NCBI RefSeq assembly: GCF_020215705.1
Contig: NZ_JAIWNB010000005.1
Span: 310,001-374,000 of the forward strand
Direction: 5' to 3'
Source: Nonomuraea aurantiaca
Lineage (GTDB): Bacteria; Actinomycetota; Actinomycetes; Streptosporangiales; Streptosporangiaceae
DNA length: 64,000 nt
Below the pieces are notes generated by a model that saw only the letters and a list, made by a program, of their open reading frames with translations, searched no databases and was not told the origin of the DNA. This document shows, one piece after another, positions 30,313-38,395 of the stretch. Made by a program: the position numbers and the translations under genes. Positions within the stretch are counted from its first letter, which is position 1; every line of letters starts with the position of its first letter.

Positions 30313-30352
30313 TTGTCCGGTTTTATACGCATTTGTCCTTTTATATACGAAT
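30313..30352 (+). repeat. tandem 20-bp direct repeat upstream of a small gene
   Basis: Two adjacent 20-mers, TTGTCCGGTTTTATACGCAT and TTGTCCTTTTATATACGAAT, match at 16 of 20 positions, with TTGTCC and TATACG in identical register. The stretch is far more AT-rich than its surroundings. It ends 16 bp before the ATG of the 67-aa gene. The second TTGTCC (30333-30338) with TACGCT (30357-30362, 18-bp spacing) would also make a promoter for a leaderless transcript. A direct-repeat operator for a regulator is plausible. Confidence 0.5.
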
Positions 30353-30368
30353 CTCGTACGCTGGCGGC

Positions 30369-30572
30369 ATGGCAAAGTGGCGCGGACCGGACGGCATCGT
30401 CGTCGAGGCGATCGTGCTCGGCAACCGGCCGCTGCTGCGCGTTTCCCGGCAGGTCAACGGCCGGGCCTACTTCCGCGGCTACTGCTCCCGCGTCGAGGAG
30501 CTCGGCGGGCACGGCGTCGACCTGGCCGAACTGGTCGAAGAGCCACGCGACGGAGGCCGTCGCCCGGCTTGA
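30369..30572 (+). CDS. small protein of unknown function, 67 aa
   Basis: MAKWRGPDGIVVEAIVLGNR begins a compact, basic protein that ends DGGRRPA. The pattern WRGPDGIVVE-x(3)-L-x(5)-LRV and a later VDLAELVEE resembles a widespread family of small actinobacterial proteins with no known function; I cannot name it. There is no good Shine-Dalgarno, and the promoter-like TACGCT lies about 7 nt before the ATG, so the mRNA may be leaderless. The gene is divergent from hisD. Confidence 0.6.
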   Translation: MAKWRGPDGIVVEAIVLGNRPLLRVSRQVNGRAYFRGYCSRVEELGGHGVDLAELVEEPRDGGRRPA

Positions 30573-30617
30573 CCATCTGCAGACCCCCGCCCCTTGTGCC
30601 GATCTTGCCCCAGGGGT

Positions 30618-31619
30618 ATGCCAGGGGTCATGGCGCAGCTGCCGGTCTACGCGCCGATGCTGGCTCAGCTCGGCTCCCTGCCGTCGGTACGCGGGGACGA
30701 GTGGGCTGTCGAGATGAAGTGGGACGGCGTGCGCGCCCTCGTCTACCTGGAGGACGGCGGCGTCCGGCTGCTGTCGCGCAACGGCAAGGACGTCACCGCG
30801 GCCTACCCCGAACTGCAGCTGATGGCGGGCGCCACCGGCCGGCGGCCGGCGGTCGTCGACGGGGAGATCGTGGCCTTCGACGACGCCGGACGGCCCAGCT
30901 TCGGCGCGTTGCAACCCCGCATGCACCAGCGCCACCCGGCCAAGGTCGCCGAGCTGGCCAGGACCGTACCGGTGACGCTCATGGCGTTCGACCTGCTGCA
31001 CCTCGGCTCCGACAGCACCATCGGCCGGCCCTACACCGAACGCCGTGAGCTCCTGGAGCGGGTCCTGACGCCCGGCTTCCGCTGGCAGGTGCCGGTGTGG
31101 TTCCACGACCACGCGGAGGGCGCGCTCGACTCCTCTCGCCGGCTCGGCCTGGAGGGCGTGGTGTGCAAACGCCTGTCGTCGCCGTACCGGCCGGGCCGGC
31201 GCAGCTCCGAATGGACGAAGGTCAAGAACCTCACGGCCGTCGAGGTGATCGTCGGCGGCTGGAAGGCCGGCGCGGGCCGGCGCGCGGGCACGATCGGCTC
31301 CCTGCTGCTCGGCGCGCACGACCGCGACGGGAGGCTGCTGTTCGTCGGCCACGTGGGCACCGGCTTCACCCAGGCGATGCTGGACGACCTGCACGAGCGC
31401 CTCACCCCGCTGGAGCGGCCTGAGTCGCCCTTCGCGGTACCGGTGCCCCGCGAGCACGCCCGCGACGCGCACTGGGTCGAGCCGCGCCTGGTGGGCGAGG
31501 TCCAGTACGCCGAGGTGACCGGCGACGGCCGCCTGCGCCACCCCTCCTGGCGCGGCCTGCGCCCCGATCGCGAGCCGGACGACGTACGCCTGGACACCGG
31601 CGACTGGGCCGCCGGCTGA
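30618..31619 (+). CDS. ATP-dependent DNA ligase (LigC/LigD-ligase type)
   Basis: The protein is 333 aa. The adenylation domain has motif I EMKWDGVRALVY with the nucleophile Lys (about K34), motif III-like LMAFDLLHL, motif IV LEGVVCKRL and motif V EWTKVKNL. A C-terminal OB fold of about 110 residues ends with the family pattern VEVQYAEVT-like (GEVQYAEVTGDGRLRHPSWRGLR). No polymerase or nuclease domain of LigD is fused. A role in non-homologous end joining or base-excision repair is inferred from the family. ATGs at 30618 and 30630 both have AGGGG nearby; the start is uncertain by four codons. Confidence 0.9.
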   Translation: MPGVMAQLPVYAPMLAQLGSLPSVRGDEWAVEMKWDGVRALVYLEDGGVRLLSRNGKDVTAAYPELQLMAGATGRRPAVVDGEIVAFDDAGRPSFGALQPRMHQRHPAKVAELARTVPVTLMAFDLLHLGSDSTIGRPYTERRELLERVLTPGFRWQVPVWFHDHAEGALDSSRRLGLEGVVCKRLSSPYRPGRRSSEWTKVKNLTAVEVIVGGWKAGAGRRAGTIGSLLLGAHDRDGRLLFVGHVGTGFTQAMLDDLHERLTPLERPESPFAVPVPREHARDAHWVEPRLVGEVQYAEVTGDGRLRHPSWRGLRPDREPDDVRLDTGDWAAG

Positions 31620-31631
31620 GCCCCTCGATCG

Positions 31632-32783
31632 CTACGCGCCGGGAGCGGGCAGCGGCTCCCGTACGGCCGGAGCGGGGTCCTTGAGCGTACGGGCCAGCAG
31701 CCAGGCCAGGGCCGGGAAAGCGATCAGGCCGGCGAGCGCGACCCGGAGCGAGGTGGCCTCCGCCACCGCCCCGACGAGCGGGCTGGTCAGGCCACCGGCG
31801 CTCACCGCCAGGCCGAGTGTGACGCCGCTGGCGGTGCCCAGCCGGTTGGGCAGGAAGTCCTGGCCCAGCGTCACATGCAGCGAGAACGGGGCGTACAGGG
31901 TGATCGAGGAGGCCGCGATGAACACGTACGCGGAAGGACCCGGCGCCAGCACCACCCCGGCGATGGCCGGGACGGCGGCCGCGTACGCCAGGCACATGGT
32001 GCGCACCCGCCCCCAGCGGCCCGCCATCCGGCCGCCGAGGAGCGTCCCCACCGCACCCCCGGCGAACAGCACGAACAACGCCACCGCCCCCGCCGCGCCA
32101 CCGCCCATGTAGAGGGCGACGAACGCGCTCAACCCCACGTACGCGATCGACCGGAAGACGATCACCAGCGTGAGCCGGACGAACGACGGCCAGTCGTCAC
32201 GCCCGGCCGAACGCGCGCTCGCCCGAGCCCGCTCACCGTGACGGGACAGCGAGCGGATCACGGTGAGCGTGAGCAGCGCGCCCACCACGGCGGGGACGAC
32301 CAGCAACGGCGAGGCGCCCAGCCCCCACAGCGACAGCAATGGCGTGACCACGATCGGCGCGGTGGCGAAGCCGAGCGTGCCGCCCAGCGAGAACCAGCTC
32401 ATCCGCACGTGACTGCCCTCGCTGGCGATCCTGGCCAGGCGGGCCGACTCCGGATGGTAGGCCGCCACGCCCAGGCCCGACAGCGCCACCGCCAGCCAGG
32501 TGAGGACGTACACGTCGGTGACACCGCTGAGCGCCACCCCGAGCCCGGCCGTGAGCATGCTGACCGGGATCAGCCCCGGCATCCGCCGGCGGTCCGTGAG
32601 CGCGCCGAAGACCGGCTGCACGATCGAGGACAACAGCGTCGCGGCGAGCACGATGCCCGACGCGGCGACGTACCCGTAACCGCGCTGCGCCACCAGGAAG
32701 GGCACCAGCGCCGGAACCGCCCCTTGGTACACATCCACACCGGCATGGCCGGCGGCCAGCATCATGATCTTGTTCGCCTTCAC
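31632..32783 (-). CDS. MFS transporter, fosmidomycin-resistance (Fsr) type
   Basis: The protein has twelve hydrophobic segments over ~383 aa. It opens KANKIMMLAAGHAGVDVYQGAVPALVPFL, and a later GVAAYHPESARLARIAS segment is diagnostic of the Fsr-like MFS branch (AYHPE-A motif). It ends with SGVTLGLAVSAGGLTSPLVGAVAE. Drug efflux is the family theme; the substrate here is unknown. The start is uncertain: GTG at 32783 fits the family, but an in-frame ATG at 32855 would overlap the divergent AraC gene. Confidence 0.88.
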   Translation of the reverse strand: MKANKIMMLAAGHAGVDVYQGAVPALVPFLVAQRGYGYVAASGIVLAATLLSSIVQPVFGALTDRRRMPGLIPVSMLTAGLGVALSGVTDVYVLTWLAVALSGLGVAAYHPESARLARIASEGSHVRMSWFSLGGTLGFATAPIVVTPLLSLWGLGASPLLVVPAVVGALLTLTVIRSLSRHGERARASARSAGRDDWPSFVRLTLVIVFRSIAYVGLSAFVALYMGGGAAGAVALFVLFAGGAVGTLLGGRMAGRWGRVRTMCLAYAAAVPAIAGVVLAPGPSAYVFIAASSITLYAPFSLHVTLGQDFLPNRLGTASGVTLGLAVSAGGLTSPLVGAVAEATSLRVALAGLIAFPALAWLLARTLKDPAPAVREPLPAPGA

Positions 32784-32837
32784 CTTCCGATCGTCGCTCC
32801 GGGATGACCTGGCCCGCTTCCGATAAAATGCCAACTC

Positions 32838-33596
32838 ATGATGGAAATCCGCCATCTTTCGGAGGCGCCCACCGGGATCCGGCCGCTCGCGCCCGGCACC
32901 GGGATCGACGCGCATCGCCACGACACCCACCAGATCACCTACGCCTGCCGGGGCGTCCTGTCGGTGACGACGAGCGCGGGCACCTGGGTGGCCCCGGCCA
33001 ACCGGGCCATCTGGGTGCCGGCCGGAACCGTCCACGAGCATCGGGCGCACGGCGACACCGACCTGCGGCTCGTCGGTCTGCCCGTCGCCGACAACCCCCT
33101 GCGCCTCGACCGGCCCGCCGTGCTGGCCGTCGGCCCGCTGCTGCGCGAGCTGATCATCGCCTACACCGCCGCCGCTGTGGGACCGGACCCCGACGACGGC
33201 GGCGCCGAGCGGCAGCGACTGCGGGCCGTCCTGCTGGACCAGCTCCGCCGCTCCCCCGAGCAGCCCTTCCACCTGCCCACGGCCCGGGATCCCCGGCTGG
33301 CCGCCGTCTGCGCGCTCCTGCACGACGACCCGGCCGACCCCCGCACGCTCGCCCAGTTCGGGCGGCAGGCAGGCACCAGCGACCGCACGCTGGCCCGGCT
33401 CTGCCGGAGCGAGCTGGGGATGACCTTCCCGCAATGGCGTACGCAGCTGCGCCTGCACCACGCGTTGCTGCTGCTGGCCGACGGGCTCGCGGTCACCACG
33501 GTGGCGCACCGCTGCGGCTGGGCCACCGCCAGCGCCTTCATCGTCGCGTTCCGGCGGGCTCTCGGGTACACCCCGGGCCGCGCCTTTACAATGTAG
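32838..33596 (+). CDS. AraC-family transcriptional regulator
   Basis: The protein is 252 aa. The N-terminal cupin-like part begins HRHDTHQITYACRGVLSVTT and contains the AraC-binding consensus IWVPAGTVHEHRAHGD. The C-terminal ~95 residues hold two helix-turn-helix motifs (TLAQFGRQAGTSDRTLARLCRSELGMTFPQWRTQLRL and TTVAHRCGWATASAFIVAFRRALGYTPG). It is divergent from the MFS transporter gene with about 54 bp between them, so it likely controls that gene. Confidence 0.9.
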   Translation: MMEIRHLSEAPTGIRPLAPGTGIDAHRHDTHQITYACRGVLSVTTSAGTWVAPANRAIWVPAGTVHEHRAHGDTDLRLVGLPVADNPLRLDRPAVLAVGPLLRELIIAYTAAAVGPDPDDGGAERQRLRAVLLDQLRRSPEQPFHLPTARDPRLAAVCALLHDDPADPRTLAQFGRQAGTSDRTLARLCRSELGMTFPQWRTQLRLHHALLLLADGLAVTTVAHRCGWATASAFIVAFRRALGYTPGRAFTM

Positions 33597-33616
33597 ATTC
33601 GCTACACTGACATCCT

Positions 33617-34111
33617 GTGAGCAGAGCGAAAGCCCAAGGGGGCACTCCGGCCACGGTGGCGCTGACGAAGGCCAAGGCGGAGTTCACCCTTCATCCGTAC
33701 GAGCACGATGCCCACGCGCAGGCCTATGGCGAGGAGGCGGCCGACGCGCTCGGCGTGCCGCACGAGCGGATCTTCAAGACGCTGGTGGCCGAGGTGGAGG
33801 GCGCGCTCGCGGTGGCGGTCGTGCCGGTCTCCGGCAAGCTCGACCTCAAGGCGCTGGCGGCGGCGCTCGGAGGCAAGAAGGCCGCCATGGCCGACGCGGC
33901 GAAGGTCGAGCGCGTCACGGGCTACGTGGTCGGCGGCATCAGCCCGCTCGGCCAGCGCAAGAGGCTGCCGACCGTGGTCGACGCGTCGGCTCTGGAGTTC
34001 GCGACGATCTACTTCTCCGCGGGCAAGCGGGGGCTGCAGATCGAGACCGCCCCCGCCAACCTGATCTCGCTGACCGGCGCCCTTACCGCCGCTATCGGTG
34101 GTGCCGGTTGA
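33617..34111 (+). CDS. ybaK: YbaK/EbsC-family Cys-tRNA(Pro) deacylase
   Basis: This 164-aa protein of the YbaK/ProX fold deacylates mischarged Cys-tRNA(Pro). Signatures: ALGVPHERIFKTLVAEVEG with the catalytic Lys, VSGKLDLKALAAALGGKKAAMAD, and GGISPLGQRKRLPTVVDASA. A GTG start at 33617 follows CATCCT weakly, so an mRNA start near the preceding gene is possible. The last 20 bp overlap the 3' end of the convergent PBP gene. Confidence 0.94.
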   Translation: MSRAKAQGGTPATVALTKAKAEFTLHPYEHDAHAQAYGEEAADALGVPHERIFKTLVAEVEGALAVAVVPVSGKLDLKALAAALGGKKAAMADAAKVERVTGYVVGGISPLGQRKRLPTVVDASALEFATIYFSAGKRGLQIETAPANLISLTGALTAAIGGAG

Positions 34112-36434
34112 TCCTTTCACGGCGATGACGTGGCTCCAGGAGATCACGGGGACGCCGTGGCCCACCGGGACGCCGCGGTTCCAGGGCATCGTCGGGACGC
34201 CGTTCCAGGGCGTCACGGCGATGCCGCGGTTCCCGGACGTCCCGGCGGTTCCATGGCTCCATGAACGTGAAGCGTCTGCGGTGGGCGAACTTCCGGTGCC
34301 TGTCCCAGGCGGGCCGCTCGTGCTCGTGGCGGGCCTTCGCCTCCGCCTCCAGCGCCTCCTTCAGGCCCGGGGTGTAGCCGCCGCCGAAGCGGGACATGTC
34401 GGGGCCGGGGAAGCCCGACGGGGCGGTGTCGCGCAGGGCCTCCTGCATCGAGTCGACCCAGATCGGGCCCGGTAGCGAGGCGCCCTGCACGGAGCCGTAG
34501 TACTCGTCGCCGATCTGGACGTTCTGCAGGGGGAAGCGGTAGGCGCCCCTGATGTCACCGACGCTGACCGCCGCCGCCAGGTCCGGGGTGTACCCGGCGA
34601 ACCACGCCGAGGTGTAGCCGTTGTTGGTGCCCGTCTTGCCCGCCGCGGGGCGGTCGATGCTCTGGCCGCGCATGGTGCCCTCGGTGAAGACGCCGCGCAG
34701 CACCCAGTTGACCGCGTCGGCCACCGGCCGGTCGATGGCCTCCTCGCAGGCGGGCGGCACCCGGGTGCGTTCGCCGGCCCGGCCGGTGATCTCCACGATC
34801 GCCAGCGGCCGGCAGTACCTCCCCCTGGCCGCGAACGTCGCGAACGCCGCCGCCACCGTCACCGGGTCCATCTCGTTGGCCCCGAGCGTGAACGTGGGCA
34901 CCTCGCGCAGCGGCGTCCCGTCGGCGCGGGAGACGCCCAGCGCCTTGGCGGTCGTGACCACGTTGCAGAGGCCGACCTTGCGCTCCAGCATCATGTAGAA
35001 GATGTTGACCGACTTCCAGGTGCCGGTCTCCAGGCTGTGCGGGCCGCCGGCGCCCTCGCCGGAGGCGTTGTAGATGGTCGTGCGCGGGTCGTTGACGCGC
35101 CGGCCGTGGCAGTCGCGATAGCCCTGATCGGGCGTCAGCTCGCCGGGCGTCTGAAACCCGTCTCCGAACCGCCAGCCCTGCTTCAGCGCCGTGGCCAGGG
35201 TGAACACCTTGAACGTGGAGCCGGCCTGGAACCCCATCCCGCCGCCGTGCGCCATGTCGGCCGGCAGGTTGAACGTGGTCCTGGCGCCGTTCTTCTTGTT
35301 GCCCGGGTTGCGGCCGAAGCGCTTGCTCGCCGCCATCGCCGTGATCCGCCCGGTGCCCGGCTCGACCATGGCCTCGGCGGCCACCTGGGTGTCGTCGGGG
35401 TGCACCCGCCGCCGGATGGCGTGCTCGGCGGCCCGCTGCGCCACCGGGTCGAGGCTCGTACGGATCACCAGACCGCCGGTGCTCATCCTGGCCTGCCGTT
35501 TGACCGCGGTGTTGCCGAAGGCGGGGTTGGTCAGGAGCTCCCGCTGAACGTAATAGCAATAGAACGGGTAGTCGCTCTGCGCGCAGCCGCCGGGCTCGGG
35601 CCGGAGCTTGAGGTCGAGGCCGGTCTGCTTGGCCGCGGCCGCCTCCTGCGGCGAGATCGCGCCCACCCCGGCCATCCGGTCCAGCACGATGTCGCGCCGC
35701 TGCCGCAGCCGGTCCAGGTGCCGCTCACCCAGCGAGGGATCGGTCGAGTACGGTACGCGCACGGCCCCCGCGAGCGTGGCCGCCTGGGTCAGGGTAAGGC
35801 GGGCGGCCGTGGTCGAGAAGAACCGCCTGGCCGCCGCCTCGACGCCATGAGCGCCCGCGCCGAAGTACGCGATGTTCAGGTATTTCTCCAGAATCTCGTC
35901 CTTGCGGTACTTCTCCTCCATCGCCAGCGCGTACCGCAGCTCGGTGATCTTCCTGGCCAGGTTGGGCGCGCGGGCCCGGTCGCGCTCGGCGTCGCTTCGG
36001 GCGCCCTCCACCAGGATGTTCTTGACCAGCTGCTGGGTGAGCGACGAGCCGCCCTGCTTGATCCCGCCCGCCTGCGTGTTGGTGAGCAGTGCCCGGAGCG
36101 TGCCCTTGACGTCCAGGCCGCCGTGCTCGTAGAACCGGGCGTCCTCGATGGCCACGATCGCCTTGCGCATCACGGGCGCCACCTGGTCGAGCCGGACCGT
36201 CGTCCGGTTGGCCTCGTAGAACTGGGCGAACTGCTTGCCGTTCCGGTCGAGGAGGCGGGTCACCTGGGACAGCGGCTCCTCACGAGGGGCGGGCGGCAGG
36301 TCGACGAACGTCGTGGCGACGTTCTTGGCGGACAGGCCCGCCCCGGTCACGACCGGGGCGGCCAGCGCCGCCGCCAGGACCCCGCCGATCGCCCCGGCCA
36401 CGGCGAGCACGCCGACGGATCTGAGCACAGTCAC
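34092..36434 (-). CDS. bifunctional penicillin-binding protein (class A, GT51 + transpeptidase)
   Basis: The 780-aa protein polymerises and crosslinks peptidoglycan. One N-terminal membrane anchor is followed by the GT51 domain with catalytic Glu in AIEDARFYEHGG (E97), then GGSSLTQQLVKN. The transpeptidase domain has SXXK at S406-TFK409, SVN at 475-477 and KTG at 600-602. The C-terminal ~75 residues are an Arg/His/Pro-rich, highly charged tail built from degenerate EPRRPGG and EPRHRRD units; the 3' end also overlaps ybaK. Confidence 0.93.
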   Translation of the reverse strand: MTVLRSVGVLAVAGAIGGVLAAALAAPVVTGAGLSAKNVATTFVDLPPAPREEPLSQVTRLLDRNGKQFAQFYEANRTTVRLDQVAPVMRKAIVAIEDARFYEHGGLDVKGTLRALLTNTQAGGIKQGGSSLTQQLVKNILVEGARSDAERDRARAPNLARKITELRYALAMEEKYRKDEILEKYLNIAYFGAGAHGVEAAARRFFSTTAARLTLTQAATLAGAVRVPYSTDPSLGERHLDRLRQRRDIVLDRMAGVGAISPQEAAAAKQTGLDLKLRPEPGGCAQSDYPFYCYYVQRELLTNPAFGNTAVKRQARMSTGGLVIRTSLDPVAQRAAEHAIRRRVHPDDTQVAAEAMVEPGTGRITAMAASKRFGRNPGNKKNGARTTFNLPADMAHGGGMGFQAGSTFKVFTLATALKQGWRFGDGFQTPGELTPDQGYRDCHGRRVNDPRTTIYNASGEGAGGPHSLETGTWKSVNIFYMMLERKVGLCNVVTTAKALGVSRADGTPLREVPTFTLGANEMDPVTVAAAFATFAARGRYCRPLAIVEITGRAGERTRVPPACEEAIDRPVADAVNWVLRGVFTEGTMRGQSIDRPAAGKTGTNNGYTSAWFAGYTPDLAAAVSVGDIRGAYRFPLQNVQIGDEYYGSVQGASLPGPIWVDSMQEALRDTAPSGFPGPDMSRFGGGYTPGLKEALEAEAKARHEHERPAWDRHRKFAHRRRFTFMEPWNRRDVREPRHRRDALERRPDDALEPRRPGGPRRPRDLLEPRHRRERINRHHR

Positions 36435-36486
36435 TCAGATGATCTGCGGCTGGGAAGGCCCCGGCAAACACCGGCCTCGCGCGTCT

Positions 36487-37797
36487 TTACTGTTGTCTGC
36501 GGATATTCAGACCAAGTGACGCGAACTGCTCGAACGGCTGGTGATAGCCGCGCTCGATGTGGTTGACGCCGCGGAGCGTCGAGGTCCCGTCCGCCACCGC
36601 GGCGGCCAGCACGGCCGAGAATCCGGCCCGGATGTCGGGCAGCGTCACGTCCGCGCCCTTGAGCTGTGACACGCCCCGCACGACGGCCGAGTGCCTGGCG
36701 TTCGTGTCGTGGTAGCGGCAGGCCGGGCCGCCCAGGCACTGGTCGAACACCTCGATCTCGCAGCCCATCTTCTGCAGCGCCGGGACGTACACCAGGCGGT
36801 TCTCGAAGACGGTCTCGTGCAGCACCGACATGCCCTGGCTCTGCGTGAACAGCACCATGAGCGGCGTCTGCCAGTCGGTCATGAACCCGGGATGCGTGTC
36901 GGTCTGCACGGCCGCCGCGCGCAGCCCCTCGGGCGGCGCGGTGGCGCACAGGTATTCGTCGTTGATGTCGAACCGGGCGCCCATCCTGGCCAGCGTGGTG
37001 ATCGCGGTGACCAGCCGGTCCTGCGGGCAGCCGTGCACCCGCACCTCGCCGCCGGTGATCAGGCCGGCCGCGAGGTAGGAGAACGCCTCGATGCGGTCGC
37101 CCGCGAGCCAGATGGAGGCGCCGTGCAGCCGCTCGACGCCCTCGATGACGATCCTGCGGTCGGGCGAGAGCTCGATCCTGGCGCCCATCCGCTGCAGGAA
37201 CAGCGCCAGCTCCACGACCTCGGGCTCCATCGCCGCGTTCTTCACCACGGTCTTGCCCTCGGCCAGCACCGCGGACATGAGGATCGTCTCGGTCGCCCCG
37301 ACACTCGGATAGGGCAGCTCCAGCCGGGTTCCGTTCAGCCGCTTGGCCTTGGCGAAGATCCCGGTGTCGCCCACCTCGACCTCGGCGCCCATCGCGCGCA
37401 GCGCCTCGACGTGGAAGTTCACCGGCCGCCGGCCGATCGGGTCGCCGCCGACCAGCGGCACGAACGCCTCCCCCGCCAGGTGCAGCAGCGGGCCCAGCAT
37501 GAGGATGGGGATGCGGTTCAGGCCGGTGAACGCGTCGGGCACCCGCGGCCTGATCTCCGGGCCCTGCCCGATGCGGATCTCCCCCCGGTCGATCTCCACG
37601 TTGATGCCCAGCGCGTCGAGCATCGCCGCCGTGATGCCGACCTCGCCGACCTCGGGGACGTTGTGGATGATGCTCTCCCCGGTGCCCAGCATGGCGGCGA
37701 CCATGTGCTTGGACACCGCGTTCTTGGACCCGCGTACTTCGACGTCACCCCTGAGGGGGCCGGAGGGTTCGATCAGCCAGACCTTGTCTTCAATCAC
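36487..37797 (-). CDS. murA: UDP-N-acetylglucosamine 1-carboxyvinyltransferase
   Basis: MurA transfers enolpyruvate from PEP to UDP-GlcNAc. The 436-aa protein has GSKNA near residue 23, LMLGPLLH, and the TD of THPGFMTDWQTPLMVL and DIRAG, all active-site elements. The catalytic loop reads VGGDPIGRRPVNFH: the usual Cys is Asp at residue 119, as in mycobacteria, and this makes the enzyme inherently insensitive to fosfomycin. Many actinomycetes encode two MurA-like proteins, so this could be the second copy. Confidence 0.93.
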   Translation of the reverse strand: MIEDKVWLIEPSGPLRGDVEVRGSKNAVSKHMVAAMLGTGESIIHNVPEVGEVGITAAMLDALGINVEIDRGEIRIGQGPEIRPRVPDAFTGLNRIPILMLGPLLHLAGEAFVPLVGGDPIGRRPVNFHVEALRAMGAEVEVGDTGIFAKAKRLNGTRLELPYPSVGATETILMSAVLAEGKTVVKNAAMEPEVVELALFLQRMGARIELSPDRRIVIEGVERLHGASIWLAGDRIEAFSYLAAGLITGGEVRVHGCPQDRLVTAITTLARMGARFDINDEYLCATAPPEGLRAAAVQTDTHPGFMTDWQTPLMVLFTQSQGMSVLHETVFENRLVYVPALQKMGCEIEVFDQCLGGPACRYHDTNARHSAVVRGVSQLKGADVTLPDIRAGFSAVLAAAVADGTSTLRGVNHIERGYHQPFEQFASLGLNIRRQQ

Positions 37798-37845
37798 GAA
37801 GCGAGCCTAGCCGGGAGATACGATCGACCTGATTAAGAGGTAAAT

Positions 37846-38370
37846 GTGAGGGGGAGCGGCGTGGCGAGGCATGTTCGCGCATTTGCGGTTACTGTCCTCA
37901 TCCTCGCCACCCTGGCCGTGCTGGCCGGACTGCTGTGGTCCCACCTGTCTCCCCGCGCGCCGTACCAGGTCACGCCGCAGGGGCCGGTGCTTGCGGACCC
38001 GTCCACGCAGGCGCTGATCGCCGCCGACGGATGGTACGCGGTGATCACCGGCGGGCTCGGGCTGGCCTGCGGGGCGCTCGCGTGGTTCCTCGGCCGGCGG
38101 CACCAGCTCGCCGTGCTGCTGGGGCTCGGCGCCGGCGGGGTGCTGGCGGCGTTCCTCACGCTCTGGGTGGGTTCGACGTTCACGTTCGGCGTGGTGGTCG
38201 TGGAGGCCGCGGCCGAGCCCGGGGTGAAGGTCGTCCCCGGGTCGCTGGCGCTGACCGCCACGGGCGTGATCGTGTCCTGGCCGCTGGTCGCGGTGGGCTT
38301 CTTCGGGCTGCTGGAGGGCATGCACGGGTATCGCGAGTCGCCGCTGCGCAAGCCGTACGGGATCGGTTGA
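37846..38370 (+). CDS. DUF2567-like membrane protein
   Basis: The 174-aa protein has four transmembrane helices (about 11-31, 63-80, 88-110, 146-165) and a conserved extracytoplasmic stretch RAPYQVTPQGPVLADPSTQALIAADGWY. This resembles the DUF2567 family of actinobacteria, of unknown function. A GTG start at 37846 has AAGAGG at good spacing. It is divergent from murA with a 48-bp gap that must carry both promoters. Confidence 0.7.
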   Translation: MRGSGVARHVRAFAVTVLILATLAVLAGLLWSHLSPRAPYQVTPQGPVLADPSTQALIAADGWYAVITGGLGLACGALAWFLGRRHQLAVLLGLGAGGVLAAFLTLWVGSTFTFGVVVVEAAAEPGVKVVPGSLALTATGVIVSWPLVAVGFFGLLEGMHGYRESPLRKPYGIG

Positions 38371-38395
38371 CGGCGCCTTCTCAAAGGACCGCCGG

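Noticed and set aside
32784..33509. N-terminal extension of the MFS transporter
   Set aside because: The extra residues overlap the divergent AraC gene and are its antisense; no start supports them.
35037..36566. Long plus-strand frame across the PBP gene
   Set aside because: Antisense shadow with no domain; the minus strand carries all PBP motifs.
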